The translations under genes were made by a program, and so were the position numbers. Under the pieces are notes generated by a model. That model ran no database searches. It was given only the letters and a program-made list of their open reading frames with translations, and was not told the origin of the DNA. Shown piece after piece: positions 1 to 4,836 of a stretch of 8,275 bases of DNA. This DNA comes from an uncultured Mesocricetibacter sp. (GTDB taxonomy: Bacteria; Pseudomonadota; Gammaproteobacteria; Enterobacterales; Pasteurellaceae): NCBI GenBank assembly GCA_905373425.1, contig CAJPST010000099.1, positions 1 to 8,275 of the forward strand. Direction: 5' to 3'. Position 1 is the stretch's first letter. Each line of letters starts with the position of its first letter.

Positions 1-14
1 GGAGAATATTTACA

Positions 15-842
15 ATGAATAATAAAGTTTTACCCGATACAATAACTAAAATCAGTTCGACATTGTTGATTCCGCTATGGGCAAAAGCCGTTGAGATGCG
101 ACATTCAAATCCGTTATTAAAGGATCCCGAAGCCGAACGGATGATACAAATACTTGATTATGATTTTAATAAATTCACTTCTGCAAAATTATCCCAAGTC
201 GGCTGTTGCGCCCGCGCTGCCCTAATCGATGAAGAAACCAATCGCTTTATTAAAACACACCCCGATGCTGTTGTCATTGAGCTTGGCGCAGGTTTAGATG
301 CCCGTTTTGAACGTTTAGGCAGGCCACCAATAACGGCGTGGTACGATTTAGATTTACCGGATGTCATTTTCCTGCGGCGCCAATTATTACCCGAACATGG
401 TAATCAATATATTGCCGATTCATTATTCAGCGATCATTGGCTTAATACGCTAGCCTCTCATAACAAACCTGTTTTATTGCTAATTGAAGGCGTTCTGATG
501 TATTTTTCGGAAGCTGAAATCAAATTACTTTTCCAAAATATTATGCATTATTTACCACAAGCCACTATTATATGTGATTTGTTACCTCCCGCCGCATTAG
601 GAAAATCCAAATATCACGATGCATTAAAAAAAATGGAAAATGAAGATCGCCCTGAATTCAAATGGGCAATAAAAGACAGCAAAACACTGGAAAGTTGGTT
701 CCCTAATTTGAAAGTTGCCGCAGAGTTTTACCTCAGCGAAAAAGTCGGCAAACGTTATCCTTGGTGGTTGCGATTACTCTATCATACGGCTTTCGGCAAA
801 CACAATTACGACATGCGGGTCATCCGGCTCGAATTAGGATAA
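15..842 (+). CDS. Class I SAM-dependent methyltransferase, leucine carboxyl methyltransferase-like (LCM/TcmP type)
   Basis: A 275-residue protein, probably a cytoplasmic O-methyltransferase. The SAM-binding motif I is clear: VIELGAGLDARFERLG at about residues 87-102, the E-LG-GLD-R signature of the LCM / 'O-methyltransferase involved in polyketide biosynthesis' family (COG3315-like). An acidic strand follows (WYDLDLPDV, 109-117), then the family's EGVLMYF motif (158-164). The conserved R/A-rich segment CCARAAL (64-70) also fits. GGAG at positions 1-4 lies 10 bases before the ATG and supports this start. Substrate cannot be read from the sequence: members methylate carboxyl or hydroxyl groups of small molecules or proteins, and there is no polyketide or peptide cluster beside it. 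It looks intact, with no signal peptide or membrane segment. A strong terminator follows, so it ends its transcription unit; what lies upstream is outside the window. Family assignment is solid, function is unknown. Confidence 0.85.
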   Translation: MNNKVLPDTITKISSTLLIPLWAKAVEMRHSNPLLKDPEAERMIQILDYDFNKFTSAKLSQVGCCARAALIDEETNRFIKTHPDAVVIELGAGLDARFERLGRPPITAWYDLDLPDVIFLRRQLLPEHGNQYIADSLFSDHWLNTLASHNKPVLLLIEGVLMYFSEAEIKLLFQNIMHYLPQATIICDLLPPAALGKSKYHDALKKMENEDRPEFKWAIKDSKTLESWFPNLKVAAEFYLSEKVGKRYPWWLRLLYHTAFGKHNYDMRVIRLELG

Positions 843-866
843 TACTGCAGAATATACCAATAATCC

Positions 867-911
867 AAAGTGCGGTTGGAATTTCTCCCGTTTTTTCCAC
901 CGCACTTTTTT
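867..911 (+). terminator. Rho-independent terminator made of an inverted uptake-signal (USS) pair
   Basis: Two exact Hin-type uptake signal cores face each other: AAGTGCGGT at 868-876 and ACCGCACTT at 899-907. The arms AAAGTGCGGT (867-876) and ACCGCACTTT (899-908) pair fully. The stem continues with GGAA (878-881) against TTCC (895-898) past one bulged T, leaving a 13-base loop. A run of six T (906-911) follows. It lies 25 bases after the methyltransferase stop and before the dusA promoter, so it should end the first transcript. Confidence 0.88.
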
Positions 912-947
912 AAATTCTCTCCTCTTTCCTCTCTATTTACAAAAACA

Positions 948-976
948 TTCTGGCTATGAAAGATTCGGTATATAAT
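948..976 (+). promoter_or_regulatory. Predicted sigma-70 promoter of dusA
   Basis: A perfect -10 hexamer TATAAT lies at 971-976. Seventeen bases upstream the -35 position reads TTCTGG (948-953), a poor match to TTGACA, so the promoter probably leans on its -10. It is just after the preceding terminator and 62 bases before the dusA ATG, which predicts a leader of roughly 55 bases. The -10 is convincing, the -35 is not. Confidence 0.6.
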
Positions 977-999
977 GCCCGTCAATTACTTTCATGTTA

Positions 1000-1027
1000 C
1001 CGATTCGATAGGAAGAATCGGAGAGGA
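1000..1027 (+). promoter_or_regulatory. Leader hairpin abutting the dusA ribosome binding site
   Basis: CCGATTC (1000-1006) and GAATCGG (1015-1021) form a perfect 7-bp stem with an 8-base loop. The 3' arm runs directly into the Shine-Dalgarno-like GGAGAGGA (1020-1027), which sits 11 bases before the dusA ATG at 1039. The stem takes in the first bases of the ribosome binding site, so it could dampen translation or stabilise the 5' end. No T-run follows, so it is not a terminator. The function is inferred. Confidence 0.45.
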
Positions 1028-1038
1028 ACCCGATAAAA

Positions 1039-2034
1039 ATGGCTCAAAATCGACCGCGCTTTTCTGCGGATTTCTATCGTGGACGCTTTGCCGTCGCACC
1101 GATGCTGGATTGGACCACCCGTCATTGTCGTTATTTTCACCGCCAGTTTACGCAATATACTTTGCTTTATACGGAAATGGTCACGACGCAAGCGATTATT
1201 CACGCCAATTATGATCATCTGGCCTTTGACATTGCCGAAAACCCATTGGCTTTGCAACTCGGTGGTAGCGATCCCCAACAGTTGGCACATTGTGCCAAAA
1301 CGGCTGAATTACGCGGTTATACGGAAATTAATTTGAATGTGGGCTGTCCGTCTGATCGGGTGCAAAACGGAATGTTTGGCGCCTGTTTAATGGCAAAAGC
1401 GGATTTAGTGGCGGAATCTGTAGCAAGAATGCAGGAAGCAGTGAATATCCCCGTAACGGTTAAAACCCGTATCGGTATTGATGATCTGGACAGTTATGAA
1501 TTTCTATGCAATTTCGTGCAAAAAGTACAGGCTGTCGGTTGTCGTGATTTGATTGTACATGCGCGTAAAGCATGGCTGTCCGGACTTAGCCCGAAACAAA
1601 ATCGTGAAATTCCGCCATTAGACTATGAACGGGTCTATCAATTAAAGCGTGATTTTCCTACACTATTTATCAGCATTAACGGCGGCATCAAAACTATTGA
1701 TGAAATAAAAGCCCACTTACAGTCGGTCGATGGGGTAATGGTGGGGCGCGAGGCTTATCAAAACCCTGCTTTGTTAGGCTATATCGATCGTGAACTGTTC
1801 GATCCTCATGCTGCAATTATCACTCCGCGTGAAGCGGTAAACAAAATGTTTCCTTATATTGAACAGCAACTTAGCCAAGGCGTGCAACTTAATCATATCG
1901 TGCGTCATATGCTCGGAGCATTTCAAAATTGCAAAGGCGCGCGCCAATGGCGGCGTTATCTGAGTGAAAACGCGCATAAACCGGGAGTCGGTGTAGAAAT
2001 TGTAGAAACCGCGTTAGGATTCGTGGAAGCGTAA
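1039..2034 (+). CDS. dusA: tRNA-dihydrouridine(20/20a) synthase DusA
   Basis: A flavin enzyme that reduces uridine to dihydrouridine in the D-loop of tRNA (positions 20/20a in E. coli) using NADPH and FMN; cytoplasmic. The 331-residue length is usual for DusA. The N-terminal TIM-barrel opens with VAPMLDWTTRHCR (about 19-31), the FMN-binding start of the family. NVGCPSDRV (100-108) and GACLM carrying the expected catalytic Cys116 follow. KTRIGID (142-148), the DusA-specific HARKAWLSGLSPKQN starting at His174, SINGGI around Asn214, and GVMVGREAYQNP (GR at 236-237) complete the flavin site. GARQWRRYLSENAH near the C-terminus belongs to the helical tRNA-binding domain. The A-subfamily motifs rule out DusB and DusC. 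The ATG is preceded by GGAGAGGA. It has its own promoter and a terminator shared with asnA, so it is probably monocistronic. The N-terminus is partly encoded by a one-mismatch uptake-signal core (1053-1061). Confidence 0.97.
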   Translation: MAQNRPRFSADFYRGRFAVAPMLDWTTRHCRYFHRQFTQYTLLYTEMVTTQAIIHANYDHLAFDIAENPLALQLGGSDPQQLAHCAKTAELRGYTEINLNVGCPSDRVQNGMFGACLMAKADLVAESVARMQEAVNIPVTVKTRIGIDDLDSYEFLCNFVQKVQAVGCRDLIVHARKAWLSGLSPKQNREIPPLDYERVYQLKRDFPTLFISINGGIKTIDEIKAHLQSVDGVMVGREAYQNPALLGYIDRELFDPHAAIITPREAVNKMFPYIEQQLSQGVQLNHIVRHMLGAFQNCKGARQWRRYLSENAHKPGVGVEIVETALGFVEA

Positions 2035-2051
2035 CGTGTTGAAATATAAAG

Positions 2052-2096
2052 AAAAGTGCGGTCGAAATTTTAGCAATTTTTTCGACCGCACTTTTT
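2052..2096. terminator. Bidirectional terminator between dusA and asnA, made of an inverted USS pair
   Basis: Exact uptake signal cores AAGTGCGGT (2054-2062) and ACCGCACTT (2085-2093) form an inverted pair. The stem is an uninterrupted 16 bp (2052-2067 with 2080-2095) and the loop is 12 bases. The plus strand continues into a T-run (2092-2096). The minus strand also leaves the stem through TTTT and an AT-rich tail, so it can stop transcripts from both sides. It lies between convergent genes, 17 bases after the dusA stop and 42 bases beyond the asnA stop. Confidence 0.9.
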
Positions 2097-2138
2097 ACTT
2101 ATTTTGGGGCGTAGTTTTAAAAGTACGCCATCCTATTG

Positions 2139-3131
2139 TTACAGAATATGTTCGAATTCTTGCATAACACTTTTCGGCCAAACGCTAGACTGAACTTCGC
2201 CAATATGGCGTTTTCTCAACAATAACATTACCAAACGGGATTGACCGATGCCACCACCAATTGAAAGCGGCAGGCGTCCGTTAATTAAATCTTGATGCCA
2301 ATCCAGTTTTATACGTTCTTCATCATTGGTTAGGGCAAGTTGCTTACGCAATGCGGTTTCATCTACACGAATCCCCATTGAAGATAATTCAAAAGCACGC
2401 TCCAACACCGGGTTCCAAACTAAAATATCACCGTTTAAGCCTTTATATTCGCCTTCTGACGGGGTTGTCCAGTCGTCATAATCCGGCGCACGCATATCAT
2501 GCGGTTTGCCGTCGGATAAGTTACCGCCGATACCGATTAAAAAGACTGCACCGTATTCTTTACAAATTGCATTCTCACGTTGCTTGTCAGTCATGCCCGG
2601 GTAGCGCTGCACTAAATCTTCACTATGAATGAAAGTGATTTCCTGCGGAAGAAATCTTGGCAAACCAAATTTGGCATTAACCGCTGCTTCGGTTTCCAAG
2701 ATCGCAGTATAAATCGCACGTACGGTATCTTTTAAATAGGCAAGATTGCGTTTACCTGCCGGAATGACTTTTTCCCAGTCCCATTGATCTACATAAACGG
2801 AATGGGTTTGATCCAAACTGTCTTCATCAGGGCGAAGCGCTTTCATATGTACAAACAAGCCTTCTCCTTCATTAAAACCAAAGCGAGCAAGCGTGTGGCG
2901 TTTCCATTTGGCGAGAGAATGTACCACTTCAAATACGGTGCCTTCGATCATTTTAACATTTACCTGCACCGCTTTTTCTTTACCCGACAGATTATCCTGC
3001 ATCCCATTACCAACTTGGCTCAAAATAGGGCCTTGTACCTCAATGATGCCTAAATGTTCAATAAGCTTATCCGTGAACGTGTTCTTCACGAAACTGATTT
3101 CTTGTTGTTGTAAAATAAATGACTTTTCCAT
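2139..3131 (-). CDS. asnA: Aspartate-ammonia ligase (ammonia-dependent asparagine synthetase A)
   Basis: Makes L-asparagine from L-aspartate, ammonia and ATP through an aspartyl-adenylate; a cytoplasmic homodimer related to class II aminoacyl-tRNA synthetases. The protein is 330 residues, the same length as E. coli AsnA, and aligns without visible gaps to the sequence I recall. Positions known as substrate-binding in the E. coli enzyme are kept at the same numbers: Asp46, Lys77, Arg100, Gln116, Asp219, Asp235, Ser250, Arg255 and Arg299. The class II motif 3-like GGGIGQSRL (292-300) and the signatures HSVYVDQWDWE (110-120) and RAPDYDDW (214-221) are clear. The Shine-Dalgarno is weak (AGG about 10 bases upstream), but the ATG gives the family-standard N-terminus. 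It is divergent from asnC, which in E. coli activates asnA when asparagine is scarce; the same control is inferred here. Confidence 0.98.
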   Translation of the reverse strand: MEKSFILQQQEISFVKNTFTDKLIEHLGIIEVQGPILSQVGNGMQDNLSGKEKAVQVNVKMIEGTVFEVVHSLAKWKRHTLARFGFNEGEGLFVHMKALRPDEDSLDQTHSVYVDQWDWEKVIPAGKRNLAYLKDTVRAIYTAILETEAAVNAKFGLPRFLPQEITFIHSEDLVQRYPGMTDKQRENAICKEYGAVFLIGIGGNLSDGKPHDMRAPDYDDWTTPSEGEYKGLNGDILVWNPVLERAFELSSMGIRVDETALRKQLALTNDEERIKLDWHQDLINGRLPLSIGGGIGQSRLVMLLLRKRHIGEVQSSVWPKSVMQEFEHIL

Positions 3132-3184
3132 TACTATAACCTATAATTTTTTTGATGTTTGCGTCATGATAACGCTTATTGCAT

Positions 3185-3214
3185 ATTATTTAATATTAAA
3201 AGCACAAATTTCAA
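3185..3214 (-). promoter_or_regulatory. Candidate asnA promoter
   Basis: On the minus strand, TTGAAA (3214-3209, five of six to TTGACA) is followed after 18 bases by AATAAT (3190-3185, five of six to TATAAT). This predicts a start of transcription near 3178 and a leader of roughly 47 bases. The region is very AT-rich, so such matches arise easily by chance. The first palindrome (3189-3200) would lie across the -10 and spacer. Confidence 0.35.
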
Positions 3215-3230
3215 TACTTTTTAGCTAAAA
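3189..3230. promoter_or_regulatory. Candidate AsnC operator: two 12-bp palindromes in the asnA-asnC divergent region
   Basis: Two perfect 12-bp palindromes, TTTAATATTAAA (3189-3200) and TTTTAGCTAAAA (3219-3230), have centres exactly 30 bases apart, about three DNA turns. The second is close to the midpoint between the asnA and asnC start codons. Lrp/AsnC proteins bind as dimers assembling into octamers and often use helically phased sites, so autoregulation of asnC and control of asnA could act here. For asnC, possible -10 elements TAAAAT (3226-3231) and TACAAT (3236-3241) are visible, but I see no good -35. The palindromes are observed, the operator role is inferred, and AT-richness weakens it. 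Confidence 0.4.
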
Positions 3231-3305
3231 TTCGTTACAATAAGAATAACATTCAAATTAATGGCTATTTTTTTAAATAATTTTTAAAGAGAGACAAATA
3301 ATGCT

Positions 3306-3758
3306 ATGCACCAAATAGACGGTTTAGATCAACAAATTTTGCGCGTACTAACTAAAGACGCACGCACACCCTACGCCGAAATGGCAAAAGCTTTTGGTGT
3401 CAGCCCAGGAACTATTCATGTCAGAGTAGAAAAAATGCGTCAATCCGGCATCATTGAAGGAACTAAAGTGCGTATTAACGAACGCAAATTGGGCTATGAC
3501 GTATGCTGTTTTATCGGTATTATTCTCAAAAGTGCAAAAGATTATGATAAAGTCATCGAACAATTAGAAAGTATTGATGAAGTGGTAGAAGCCTATTACA
3601 CTACAGGTAATTATTCCATTTTTATTAAAGTGATGACGCATACCATCGCTGAACTACATTCCGTATTAGCAACTAAAATTCAGTTAATTGACGAAATTCA
3701 ATCAACGGAAACATTGATTTCAATGCAGAATCCAATTCTGCGTGATATTAAACCCTAA
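3306..3758 (+). CDS. asnC: Asparagine-responsive transcriptional regulator AsnC (Lrp/AsnC family)
   Basis: A DNA-binding regulator that in E. coli activates asnA and represses its own gene, with asparagine countering activation. It has 150 residues against about 152 in E. coli. The N-terminal winged helix-turn-helix covers about residues 4-50, with AKAFGVSPGTIHVRVEKM (27-44) nearly identical to E. coli AsnC. The RAM (ligand-binding/oligomerisation) domain runs from about 65, beginning with CCFIGIILKSAKDY (67-80). It includes EAYYTTGNYSIFIKVM (95-110), where the YYTTG-YS stretch forms the effector pocket, and ends with IQSTETLI. These motifs mark AsnC itself rather than Lrp. The ATG at 3306 gives the family N-terminus; upstream in-frame codons hold no other start before a TAA at 3285-3287. 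GAGAG (3289-3293) is 12 bases away, while an out-of-frame ATG at 3301 is better spaced. udp follows after 28 bases, probably on the same transcript. Confidence 0.96.
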   Translation: MHQIDGLDQQILRVLTKDARTPYAEMAKAFGVSPGTIHVRVEKMRQSGIIEGTKVRINERKLGYDVCCFIGIILKSAKDYDKVIEQLESIDEVVEAYYTTGNYSIFIKVMTHTIAELHSVLATKIQLIDEIQSTETLISMQNPILRDIKP

Positions 3759-3774
3759 TCACATCATGATGGAA

Positions 3775-3781
3775 AAGGAGG
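3775..3781 (+). promoter_or_regulatory. Ribosome binding site fixing the udp start
   Basis: AAGGAGG is a full match to the anti-Shine-Dalgarno complement, five bases before the ATG at 3787. It rules out the longer in-frame starts at 3742, 3766 and 3769, which lie upstream of it. It is by far the strongest ribosome binding site in the window. Confidence 0.85.
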
Positions 3782-3786
3782 AAAAT

Positions 3787-4545
3787 ATGTCAGAAGTATT
3801 TCATCTAGGTTTAACAAAAGCGATGCTGGAAGGCGCGAAATTAGCTATTACCCCAGGGGCACCGGAACGGGTAGAACGTATTGCCAAGTTGCTTGATAAA
3901 CCGAAATTCTTAGCCTCAACCCGCGAATTTACATCGTGGCTGGGCTATATTGGAGATAAAGCCGTAGTAGTCTGTTCCACAGGGATCGGCGGACCATCAG
4001 TGTCTATAGCAGTGGAAGAATTGGCACAACTGGGCGTACGTACTTTCTTGCGCATCGGCACCACAGGGGCAATTCAACCACATATTAATGTCGGTGATAT
4101 TTTAGTGACCACCGGCGCGGTTCGTTTAGACGGAGCAAGTCTGCATTTTGCACCACCGGAATACCCTGCCGTCGCAGATTTCCACTGCACAACTGCGTTA
4201 TATCAGGCAGCCAAAGAATGCGCTAAACAAGCGGTTCATGTCGGTATCACCGCTTCGTCCGACACATTTTACCCCGGACAAGAGCGCTACGATACCTACA
4301 GCGGTAAAATATGGCGTAAGTTTCAAGGTTCATTAAAACAATGGCAGGATCTCAATGTAATGAATTTTGAAATGGAATCCGCCACATTGTTTACAATGTG
4401 TGCGAGCTTGGGATTACGCGCCGGAATGGTGGCCGGTGCCATTGTTAACCGCACCCAGCAGGAAATCCCAAATGAAGCAACAATTAAAGGTATTGAAGAA
4501 AACGCCGTACAAGTAGTGGTCAGAGCCGCAGAACTACTGGTGTAA
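3787..4545 (+). CDS. udp: Uridine phosphorylase
   Basis: Splits uridine with phosphate into uracil and ribose-1-phosphate in pyrimidine salvage; a cytoplasmic hexamer of the NP-I family. From the ATG at 3787 it is 252 residues, one shorter than E. coli Udp. Phosphate-binding residues are present as Gly24, Arg28, Arg46, Arg89 and Thr92 (E. coli Gly26, Arg30, Arg48, Arg91, Thr94). FLRIGTTGAIQP (87-98) is the NP-I signature region, FYPGQERYD (161-169) carries the uracil-binding Gln165 and Arg167, and NFEMESAT (193-200) the ribose-binding EME. The usual GDPDR loop reads GAPER; the changed Asp is not a residue I know to be catalytic. The frame is also open upstream to 3742, overlapping asnC, but the ribosome binding site at 3775-3781 sets the start. 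It lies 28 bases after asnC, so asparagine-linked read-through is plausible. An exact ACAAGCGGT (Apl-type uptake core) lies at 4227-4235. Confidence 0.96.
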   Translation: MSEVFHLGLTKAMLEGAKLAITPGAPERVERIAKLLDKPKFLASTREFTSWLGYIGDKAVVVCSTGIGGPSVSIAVEELAQLGVRTFLRIGTTGAIQPHINVGDILVTTGAVRLDGASLHFAPPEYPAVADFHCTTALYQAAKECAKQAVHVGITASSDTFYPGQERYDTYSGKIWRKFQGSLKQWQDLNVMNFEMESATLFTMCASLGLRAGMVAGAIVNRTQQEIPNEATIKGIEENAVQVVVRAAELLV

Positions 4546-4558
4546 TAAGTTAATGAAA

Positions 4559-4567
4559 AAGTGCGGT
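4559..4567 (+). repeat. Single Hin-type uptake signal sequence after udp
   Basis: An exact AAGTGCGGT core starts 14 bases after the udp stop and is followed by CGATTTTTTAA, matching the AT-rich flank of extended Hin-type signals. Unlike the two other intergenic sites it has no inverted partner nearby. A weak stem is possible between CGGT (4564-4567) and ACCG (4578-4581), followed by TTTT, which would be a poor terminator for udp. Confidence 0.85.
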
Positions 4568-4578
4568 CGATTTTTTAA

Positions 4579-4743
4579 CCGTTTTCTAAAGCCATACGTA
4601 AGTTATTAGCTTTACCCAAAATTGGTTTTAAAGTTGTAGCTTTATTTTACAGTACTCTAATCGCAATAATGGAGACAATCGTCCTTGCTGACAATATTCT
4701 GCCGTGGGCGATTGGCTTCCCTGTCGGGCATATTAGGTGTTAA
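4579..4743 (+). pseudogene. Unidentified hydrophobic open frame without a good start, possible membrane-protein remnant
   Basis: Between a TAA at 4576-4578 and a TAA at 4741-4743 the plus strand stays open for 54 codons. It encodes a basic start (PFSKAIRKLLALPKIGFK) and then a strongly hydrophobic stretch with VVALFYSTLIAIMETIVLA and ILPWAIGFPVGHI, which looks like one or two membrane segments. The only ATG is at 4669, in the middle, with no Shine-Dalgarno. The rest of the gap on either side shows no continuation; the same frame after the stop reads ILGFILFL and then stops again. I do not recognise the family. It could be the decayed remains of a small membrane protein or simply chance open sequence. 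It is reported because the composition resembles protein more than the surrounding AT-rich spacer does. Confidence 0.3.
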
Positions 4744-4771
4744 ATACTAGGGTTTATCTTATTTCTCTAGC

Positions 4772-4804
4772 TTTAATCTTCGCCGATTTATGCGTATAAT
4801 ACGC
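4772..4804 (+). promoter_or_regulatory. Predicted sigma-70 promoter of ribF, with a palindrome over the -10
   Basis: TATAAT at 4795-4800 is a perfect -10. Seventeen bases upstream TTTAAT (4772-4777) is a weak -35. The -10 lies inside the perfect 13-bp palindrome GCGTATAATACGC (4792-4804), which could be an operator or chance symmetry. Transcription would start near 4807, about 30 bases before ribF. The ribosome binding site GCGGAA (4825-4830) is weak and six bases from the ATG. No FMN riboswitch fits in so short a leader. Confidence 0.6.
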
Positions 4805-4836
4805 CAGTCTTTTTCATTTATTCAGCGGAATTTTCA

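Noticed and set aside
975..1336. Three open frames around the dusA start (975-1214 +, 1079-1336 +, 997-1290 -)
   Set aside because: All overlap the clearly identified dusA in other frames and show no family features.
2108..2129. Hairpin GGCGTA/TACGCC just beyond the asnA stop as a second terminator
   Set aside because: Only 6 bp in the stem and no T-run after it on the minus strand; the strong shared terminator at 2052-2096 is enough. It might still shield the mRNA end.
2893..3228. Plus-strand open frame of 111 codons over the start of asnA
   Set aside because: It is a shadow antisense to asnA, running into the AT-rich promoter region, with no ribosome binding site or recognisable domain.
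3742..3786. Longer udp start at 3742 (15 extra residues), or at 3766/3769
   Set aside because: The extra part overlaps asnC, does not look like the Udp N-terminus, and the perfect AAGGAGG at 3775-3781 points to the ATG at 3787.
4676..4714. Inverted repeat CAATCG/CGATTG in the udp-ribF gap
   Set aside because: Short arms with a 27-base loop and no T-run; consistent with chance.
4560..4750. Minus-strand reading of the udp-ribF gap (HLICPTGKPIAHG... and NKATTLKPILGK...)
   Set aside because: Interrupted by a stop and without start or ribosome binding site; it is antisense to the plus-strand hydrophobic frame, which reads more like protein.
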